Assembly (NCBI GenBank): GCA_030490835.1
Contig: CM059977.1
Span: 22,735,335 to 22,799,334 of the forward strand
From: Annona cherimola
Lineage: Eukaryota; Streptophyta; Magnoliopsida; Magnoliales; Annonaceae
DNA length: 64,000 bases
Reading direction: 5' to 3'
The stretch's first letter is position 1. Each line of letters starts with the position of its first letter. Both the position numbers and the translations under genes were made by a program. Of the stretch, positions 56,881 to 64,000 are shown one piece after another. The notes beneath the pieces are model-generated. The model made no database searches and had not been told where the DNA came from. It saw nothing but the letters and a program-made list of their open reading frames with translations.

Positions 56881-58129
56881 TAAATATATCTATTTTTTTA
56901 GCAAATGTGGTCATACACATTCGATTTGAATGAAATTTAGTCTCTCTAAATAAACGATGTTAAATACAATAAATATATTGAATTTTGCATAAATCATCAA
57001 CGTCTCAAAAATAAAAGGAGTTTTATAAAATCACTTCTATCAAATCCAATTTCATAAAAGCATTCCCATATACCTATGTAATTTATATATACAGACGTAT
57101 ATGTAATCTATGCACATACATAAAAAGTTTGGTTTCAAGATCATCAATAATATGAATCGACGTGTATATAATCACGCGCCATAAATTAATTTGATTAAAA
57201 AGTTGATATATAAATATTTAATTCCATTCGGGAATGATATAAAATGTTAAAAATTGTTTTTTTTGGCATGCAATACAGATTTCTTTATAAATAATTTAGA
57301 TTTAAGAGATCCTTTTTAAAATATAAAAATTAACAAGCTGCATTTAAACATGCCCATTTTGCTCACTTGGTAAAATAAACAAGTAATATCCGTAACAAGA
57401 GAAGTCAGATTATTATGCATTAAAATATTAGAATTTTTAAAGTTAAAAATTTTCACTCTCACCGCCTAGCCAATTATATATATTTACATTTTCGTGTAAC
57501 TAACCATAAAAATAACTTATCTCTTTAAGATTATTCACTTCATTCATCATCATTATTTGTATTATGCAATATCATTTTATTTTACTTAAAAAAATTTTAC
57601 ACTTAAAATTTTGTATTGAAAAGTTGTATGACCACCTAAATGCCTTATATTTTTTTGATGAAAAAACATGCCCAATATTAGAGGTCAAAATGATCAATGT
57701 ATTTGTTTTGAACTAAAACTTTTTTATTTTCACGAATATAACACTTTTATGTGGTTTCATTATATTTTTCTATATAATTATCACATTTTTCAATTATTTC
57801 TTCGTAATTTTCAATATAACACTTTTTTTTAGTTATTACCTATATATATCTCATTATTTTATTTCATTTAAAAACTTTTATAACAAAAGACATATTTATA
57901 TCTTTTTAACAAAAAAGTTTCAAATATAATTTTTTTTAATCTTTATAACTATCATATTTTAAAATTATTTATTTACATTTTTGTATATAATAACTACATT
58001 TTTAATCATTTATACATGACTATCAATACGATTAACGCATGAATTTTAATTTTATTTTTTATACCTCGTTATTATCTTTATGATGACGTCATTTTAGGTT
58101 TAATTTAATAACTTTCGTACCAAAAATCA
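56881..58129. other. AT-rich spacer with family E 3' remains
   Basis: The start (to about 57060) is the right end of family E ('aaaaggagttttataaaatc', 'tcataaaagcattcc'). The rest is AT-rich DNA without genes. Confidence 0.45.
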
Positions 58130-58420
58130 TTCCTTCAGCAGTTTTATCACATCGCAGACATCCTTTGGATCTTCTCTCCCGTGAATTTTATGATATCTAA
58201 AGCACATCCAAACAAATCTCCCGTACAAACAAGTAATTGGACGAGACAAGGAACAAGTCCGGCGGGCGCACCCGCCGCAGGACACAGTCCCGACGACATG
58301 ACAGCGCGCACGGCGGCTAGATGTGACAGATCGAGAGCCACATTCAGCATTCCCATATTGCGTATGGCGTGGATCATCCCATTCGACAAGAAATGTATGG
58401 TTTAAAACGGATCGCGTCTC
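58130..58420 (-). other. GC-rich patch with an 80-codon open frame of unknown origin
   Basis: A GC-rich patch within AT-rich DNA is open on the minus strand for about 80 codons (containing MIHAIRNMGMLNVALDLSHL and CLVQLLVCTGDLFG). The regular hydrophobic pattern suggests real former coding sequence, but I do not recognise the family and see no clear start or splice site. It may be a captured or retroposed exon. Confidence 0.35.
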
Positions 58421-58500
58421 CTGCACCCCACTCGCTACATTAAACTCATTTTAATTTATTTTTTAAAATTTTAAATTTTTTTTATACAAATATTAATCAA

Positions 58501-58790
58501 AGGGTGTTTGGTTGAAGGTAAAACTTTTGATGAAAAGTTTTTGGAGTAGAAGTTGTCAAATCAATAGAAAGTGATGTGATATAATAGGAGTAATGATGAG
58601 GAGTAAAGAGAATAAAGTTAAAATAGATAGGTTAGTTGTATGGGTAGTTGTGTAGAAATAATTGAAAATAGGGTAGTTTGTATAGAAAAATGTGAAAAAA
58701 TAATTAAAAAATAAAGTAATTATGGAGAGTGAAAAGTTTTAGATTGAAAAGTTTTAGTTGACACTTTTTTACCGTAAACAAACACACCCT
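58501..58790 (+). mobile_element. Tourist-like MITE nested in a foldback element
   Basis: It starts AGGGTGTTTGG and ends CAAACACACCCT, with the full family body. The flanks are AA on the left and TAA-like on the right. It interrupts the core string 'taatctaagtgtatttaa' of the foldback host. Confidence 0.7.
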
Positions 58791-59005
58791 AAATATATTT
58801 AATATGTATATCAATTTTTACTATTTTTAGAGTATTTTAGATATTTATTTTTTATTTTCGATAAATATTTAAAATACTCTAAAAATAGTAAAAATTGATA
58901 CGTATATTAAATACACTTTAAATTAACAATTGTATAAAAAAATTTATAAATATATAAAATATACCGAAAATGATAAAAAATAATATATAAATTAAATACA
59001 CTTAA

Positions 59006-59192
59006 ATTAACACCAGTGTTTTGAAAACCGAACCGAACCGGGCGGTCGGACCGTGAACCGGTCACGTCCCGATTCGTTACTGTTACTTGTCCAACCGCGG
59101 TTCGATCACCGGTTCGATCTGATTGAATTGGAAAAGCCGGAAACCGGTCACAAAATCGGTTCAGGTCCGGTTTTAAAAACATTGATTAATAT
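59006..59192. mobile_element. Short hAT-like element with CAGTGTTTTGAAAACCG ends
   Basis: The 171-bp element (59014-59184) starts CAGTGTTTTGAAAACCG and ends CCGGTTTTAAAAACATTG, flanked by ATTAACAC / ATTAATAT (6 of 8), as expected for hAT. The interior is rich in ACCGG and GAACCG repeats. Confidence 0.65.
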
Positions 59193-59235
59193 TTGTATAA
59201 AAAAAAATTTAAAATAAAAAATGAATTAATGCGCC

Positions 59236-60090
59236 GAGTCCACTGAGCTGATGGGAATCGCGATCCGGTTTCATACGAGTAAATCAGTAAACGGGACTTC
59301 TGCGACCCGTTTATTTATTTTTTAAAGAGTGGCGGGTGAAGCGAGAGAATAGAAACTGGTGTTTGTTGGAAGGCCTGACACTGCGACCCGAATGCCCATG
59401 AGGGGGAGGGAGACGAGGGGAAAAAAAATTGCATTTTCTGTGTTTTTTTGGACGGAATTCCCGCCGAAAGGCCAGCAGCAACGGTCCCTTTCTGACGTGG
59501 AACGCCGTGCGTCTTCTGTAGTTTCCAACTTACGAAATTCGAACTGCCTGGCGCCCCTCTTCTTGTGTTCGGTCGCCCACTACCCTGCCCGTTTGCCCCG
59601 TTTTTAAAAGTTCTGTCCTTTGGATGGGCCGCATCCCTCGCTCTCTGTTCAGGATTTTGCTTTCGAGGGGTAATAGGTAGTATGTACTGCACTCATTCAA
59701 AAATCTGGGTGTGGAGCCTACGTGTATGGCGTTCCTTGATTGACTGTCGGCTGCCTGATGGGATTTTGCGGTGGATGATGGGACAAAAAGACACATTTCC
59801 CCCGCTTTCAGGTGATTAATGGTGGGCCCCACCCGTTGCGATGGTTTGAAAATTTTAAAAAAATCTGGTCGGGCTTTTGGACTGTGCAAACCTCCCACTT
59901 ATTAATTTGTGGCCAGGGATTTAACCGTAGCAAGGGACGGACGAATAAAACGCGGCTGCTGCTGCGCTCGGATCTGACGCACTTCGAAAAAAATAGTGGC
60001 GCGACTTCGTCATGATTCGGGCAGTGGTCCACGCAGGTTCAAACTTCTTACTCGATCAGTCCCCGCCTCAATATAATTTGAAGTGTGTGA
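59236..60090. other. GC-richer spacer, no gene recognised
   Basis: The part 59320-60040 has frames of 67-125 codons on both strands, none resembling a known family. Poly-A/T and G-rich strings are frequent. Confidence 0.4.
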
Positions 60091-60320
60091 GGTGTCCGTT
60101 TGAAAATGATAAAACTTTTGACGAAAAATTACGAAGAGAGTAGAAGTTATTAAATAATATTATATAATAAGTATAATGATGAAGAGTAAATATGATAAAA
60201 TTAAAATAGATAAGTTAGTTATGTAAAAATTATTGAAAAGTATGATAGCTGTATGGAAAAATGTGAAAAAGTAATTAAAAATTTTAACGTGACAATTTTT
60301 ACTCATTAACAAACACACCC
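60091..60320 (+). mobile_element. Tourist-like MITE
   Basis: It starts GGTGTCCGTTTG and ends TTAACAAACACACCC with a shortened family body ('aaaattaaaatagataagtt', 'atgtgaaaaagtaattaa'). Confidence 0.6.
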
Positions 60321-62954
60321 GGAGTGTTTAATGCTCGGATGGAACATCTTGAATGTAATTTGTATTTTCATTCGGAAGAGAGCTTCTTTAATTTTTCTCA
60401 TTTCTAATACATATAATCGCATTTACATTCCATTTCTTTATTCCATCTAAGTTTTTTTGATCATTCCAGATAGGCCCATAGCACTAGGGTCCCAATCCAA
60501 CCATAATATATTACGTAAAAACAATAGTTGTAAGAAAGGCAACCGACAAAGAACAGCTTGGGGACAAGTAACAAGACAAGTGCATTTACTTAATTTTGAA
60601 CCCCAAACCTCCCATCTTATACCCTTAAACTACTCATGTAAACCATTTGGTTATCAAAGTAGTGATGATATTATGTGACTTTTTAATAATATATTTAGTC
60701 AACATACAAATTTGGGTGTAATTCACTAATTCGTAACCTACACCAATCAACTTTAAAAAACTTGTTTGCACAAGTCAAGTTGCAAAGTTTTTTTTTATAT
60801 AAAATTATTAACTCAATCATTTCATAAATCGACTTGAGTTAATTAGGATTTGGTTGAACCTAATTTATGTCCCTAGCACAGTGTTCAATGCCAGATTCAA
60901 CTCAAATCCTTCTATACAAGGTAAGTTTAGATGAGGGTGTAACTTAGTTAGGATACCAATGGATCGATTTACTGTGTATCTTAAAATGAGCATGGTAAGT
61001 TCTTACTTTTATACTTATAGGGTAATGTAAGTTCAAAGTAAAAAAAAAAAAAAAATCAAATCAATTAGGATGAGATAAGTTTTAAGGTCCGGATACCTGG
61101 AACCGATTAAAATTATTAATATATGTTTAATTTAAATGTTATAAAATATATTTTACAGTGAAAGGCGTAAATATATTATTAGAAATTATTTAGTAAGTTT
61201 AATGAATATATTTCAAAAATTATATTACTATTATCTTGATTTTAGGTTTTAAATTAAGACTTATAATAAATTATAGTTTCGAATATAATATAATGACTAT
61301 TTTAAATAACCGATTTGAAACTAAAACTAAAATCGATCCGACCTTAAAAAATATGGTAGGGTATGCGTAAATCAATTCGACATAAAATAGAGTATTGTAG
61401 CAGTTTTTGAAAATAAGATAAGAATAGAGTAAACTCTAAACCGAACATAGTCAACTTAAGTTACACCCATAAGTTTAGAGTCTACTACTCTAATATAAGT
61501 TGAGTAAATCTCACTCGTATCGTGTCCTTAGGAGCAATTTCATCATGATTTAAATGGTGATAGTGTGTTCAAATTCATCGAAGGGCCTGATTGCAACATG
61601 TATTAATAAATGCCTCTTCACTACTGGAATGATATGTGAATGTTACTTGGAATAAGATGCAAAAATGTTGTTATATGTTAAAAAGAAAAAATTGCACGAA
61701 AATGGGGAAAATTATATGCGTGTTTGAAATGATTTGAGGGATGAAATGGATGAGAGTCGTATGAGATTTTTTTAAAAAAAAATTTACAATTTTTTTTATT
61801 TTTAAATATAAAATTTCAATTTCCAATAAATAACTACATTACCTTTACATTTTCAATACCATTTTTCAGTTCAAATACATAATTTCTTCTCTTCAAATCT
61901 CTCCAATATGGAACACTCACTGTAATATTTGAGAAAAGTAGATTATTATCATCTAATAATGAAAATATTTTTCTTGGAATAGAAAATTTCATCTTATACC
62001 CATCCTATCACAGTGTTGAATAAGAAAAATAAGATTAGAAAACAAACTAATGAGAATATATTACAATCATGCCGAGATTTTAGAGCGACATCCCCGTTTT
62101 CGGCACGACTTTAATTGTACAATTAAAATCCGACGAATCGTATGCTTGACATCATTTATAAAAAAAAATCATTTAATTAAATTCATCGAAAAAAAAATTT
62201 CATATGTGGGTTATAACTGCTTTAAAATGTGTACGATAATGGGTAAAGTAGATAAATTTACAAATACGTTAGGGTGTAGTAATACTTGATAAAAATTATT
62301 TAGTTGGGAATGGTTTTATAGATGGTCTGAATATTATATATACAAATTTGAAATTAGTATCTTATTGTAAATGGATCCTGTGGACTTGAATTTGATTCAC
62401 GCCAAGGTAAGCTTGAAATGAATATGTCAAATTGAAGTCTTTAATGTTCGAGACATCATTGAAATATATCAAAAGATAATAATTGTAAATAGAGATATTA
62501 ATAAAAATATAAACAATGATTTAAAGAAAAATATTTCAACCATGCTGGTCTGATCGAAAAATTTAGTACAATCAATAGATATTAGAGCCCTATCTTGATG
62601 TTTTTATCAAAACAAAACCAACCAATTTAGTAATTTTATATGCTTAATTTTGCATGTAAAAATGAATTTGATTGATATTTAGGTGGGCCACGTAAATAGT
62701 ATTAAACTAGGTGGTTATATAGATACTTTAAAAAGTTAAGTTGGTTTTTTTGCGCATGGCTAATGGTACATAAAAACATCCAAACAGAAGTCAGTTACAC
62801 CCAAAATTTCGGTGAAATTGTTTCATTAAAATATTTTCTATTTAAAAATACAAGTCAAATCGAGAATCGAAAAAAAATAATTCAAAGCAATTCTATCCAA
62901 AACCGAACAATAATACTGATCCCATGTGAACAGTCGAAAATTTTCTCTATCTTC
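60321..62954. other. AT-rich spacer
   Basis: No gene is recognised. A poly-A tract lies at 61040-61053. The few open frames (65-79 codons) are AT-driven. Confidence 0.45.
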
Positions 62955-63290
62955 AGTTGAGTGGACCCGGGTGCATTTAACTTTTTTTTTAAAATTTGTT
63001 TGAAATTTTTTATGCAATCGTTAATCAAAGTAGATTTAATATGTGTATCAATTTTTACTATTTTTGAAATATTTTAGATTATTATTTTTTATTTTTAAAA
63101 ATATGTGGAAATTACTTAAAATGCCAATGCTTTTAAAAAATCAAAAATAAATATCTAAAATATTCTAAAAATGGTAAAAATTAATGCAAATGTTAAATAT
63201 ATTTAAATTAATAGTTGTATAGAAAATTAAGAAAACGAGTTAAAACACTCGTGTGCATTGAAGCTAAGTGCACATATGTAAACTCCATCA
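62955..63290. mobile_element. Foldback MITE, family B
   Basis: The ends GGACCCGGGTGCATTTAAC and AACACTCGTGTGCATTGAAG flank a mirrored core ('gttaatcaaagtagatttaa' / 'aatatatttaaattaatagt'), with AAATTACTTAAAATGCCAATG at the centre. Confidence 0.55.
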
Positions 63291-63357
63291 ACATCCTTCT
63301 CTCTACCTTCCTCTCTCTTTCTTTTTTCCCTATATGTATCCAAGAACGGATGATGGG

Positions 63358-63545
63358 AAGGGGTGTAAATAGGGTTGGGTTCAACCCGAGCCCGCATCAA
63401 CCCGAACCGATTTATACCATGGTTGGGTTGAGGTTTTGGAAATTTGGTTTTTAAAAAATGGGTTCAACCCGACCCGATTTTAAAAATGGGTTGGGTTGGG
63501 TTGGGTTAGGGGTCGGTCAACCCGACCTGACCCAATTTCATGAGA
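63358..63545. mobile_element. Probable hAT-like terminus rich in GGGTTGGGTT
   Basis: AGGGGTGTAAATAGGGTTGGG resembles the end of the element at 14179-14791 and is followed by dense CAACCCGA/GGGTTGGG repeats. No opposite end with a duplication was found. Confidence 0.45.
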
Positions 63546-64000
63546 TATGTATTTACATATATTTATGAGAGTGTATTTCATTCATATTGCTTAGATATTT
63601 AAATAAAATTGTGTTGAATTTGGAAATTTGTTTGACTATTTGGTTGTCAAATGTTATTTGAATTTATTTGGTTTGAAAATATATTTGGTTAATTAGTTGT
63701 GAAATTGTGTTTGGATTATTTGGTTATATTGCATCGTAAATAGGTTGTTTAGATATTTGCTCGCATTGGTGATTTAGAATAACATAACAGGTCAACTGAG
63801 AACTTAAGATGTTTGTAGCTTTGATTGGAAGCCAACTAAGAAGGTAAGTAAGACTATAATATTCATTTTTCTATTTTGCATAATTTACTGTAATAATTTT
63901 ACTTGGCTTTCACTTTTTGACTTGCAGAAGACATCGATTGCTCAATAATACAAAAACAAAAAAACGAATCAATTACTAAACTTATCCTCCACTTTTGAGC
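63546..64000. other. AT-rich spacer to the end of the window
   Basis: Nothing is recognised. Confidence 0.4.

Larger units (their letters stand above)
58430..59235. mobile_element. Foldback MITE family B with two nested elements
   Basis: Left-arm remains ('atacaaatattaatcaa', then 'atatatttaatatgtatatc') and right-arm remains ('aaatacacttaaattaac', then 'attaatatttgtataaaa') belong to a family B palindrome. It was split by a Tourist-like element (58501-58790) and an hAT-like element (59014-59184). Confidence 0.55.

Noticed and set aside
59315..60032. Several overlapping frames of 67-125 codons
   Set aside because: They lie on both strands in GC-richer DNA, with no domain, start context or splice support.

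Overview
The window is nuclear DNA of a flowering plant. The evidence is a split gene with short GT-AG introns for a plant-specific TPR/thioredoxin-like (TTL) protein, two plant COPT-type copper transporters, a plant ELO-like gene fragment, and a very high density of MITEs, SINE/LINE fragments and other plant transposon remains. The species cannot be named from sequence alone. The GC-rich intronless copper transporter and the strong contrast between GC-rich genes and AT-rich spacers are compatible with a monocot, but this is a weak hint.

Genes, left to right. (1) A seven-exon TTL gene on the + strand (7929-13079) encodes 806 residues: a disordered N-terminus, TPR repeats and a C-terminal thioredoxin-like fold without a CxxC pair. 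(2) A COPT-like reading frame at 18456-18734 keeps the membrane core but lacks the Met-rich N-terminus in frame. A cluster of three GTAC sites lies just upstream. (3) A complete intronless COPT copper transporter lies at 25512-25991. (4) A five-exon gene on the - strand (44329-42290) encodes a 407-residue plant protein of unknown function ending LPQEWTY. (5) A 5' fragment of an ELO-like fatty-acid elongase gene (54928 onward) sits inside a 1.8 kb terminal-inverted-repeat element. No rRNA, intact tRNA, organellar insert, CRISPR or virus was recognised.

The rest is almost entirely transposon-derived. Groups recur: Tourist-like MITEs with GGGTGTGTTTGG ends and TAA flanks; a ~400 bp foldback family with 9-bp target duplications (Mutator-like); a second foldback family with GTGCACCC-type ends that shares its inner core with the first; hAT-like elements with 8-bp duplications; a ~500 bp AT-rich repeat (called family E here); tRNA-derived SINEs; and LINE 3' ends. 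Many are nested. The most informative stretch is 53430-56880. There, a tandemly duplicated family E unit was hit by a Tourist element. That element was hit in turn at a TAA by three elements standing head to tail and sharing single TAA triplets. One of the three carries the truncated ELO gene, whose stop codon is the flanking TAA itself. A second notable element (22368-23348) has near-identical ~80 bp terminal repeats and GC-rich gene-like filler.

Exon borders and element borders were worked out by eye from splice consensus, reading phase, inverted-repeat pairing and flanking duplications. No alignment or database search was run.
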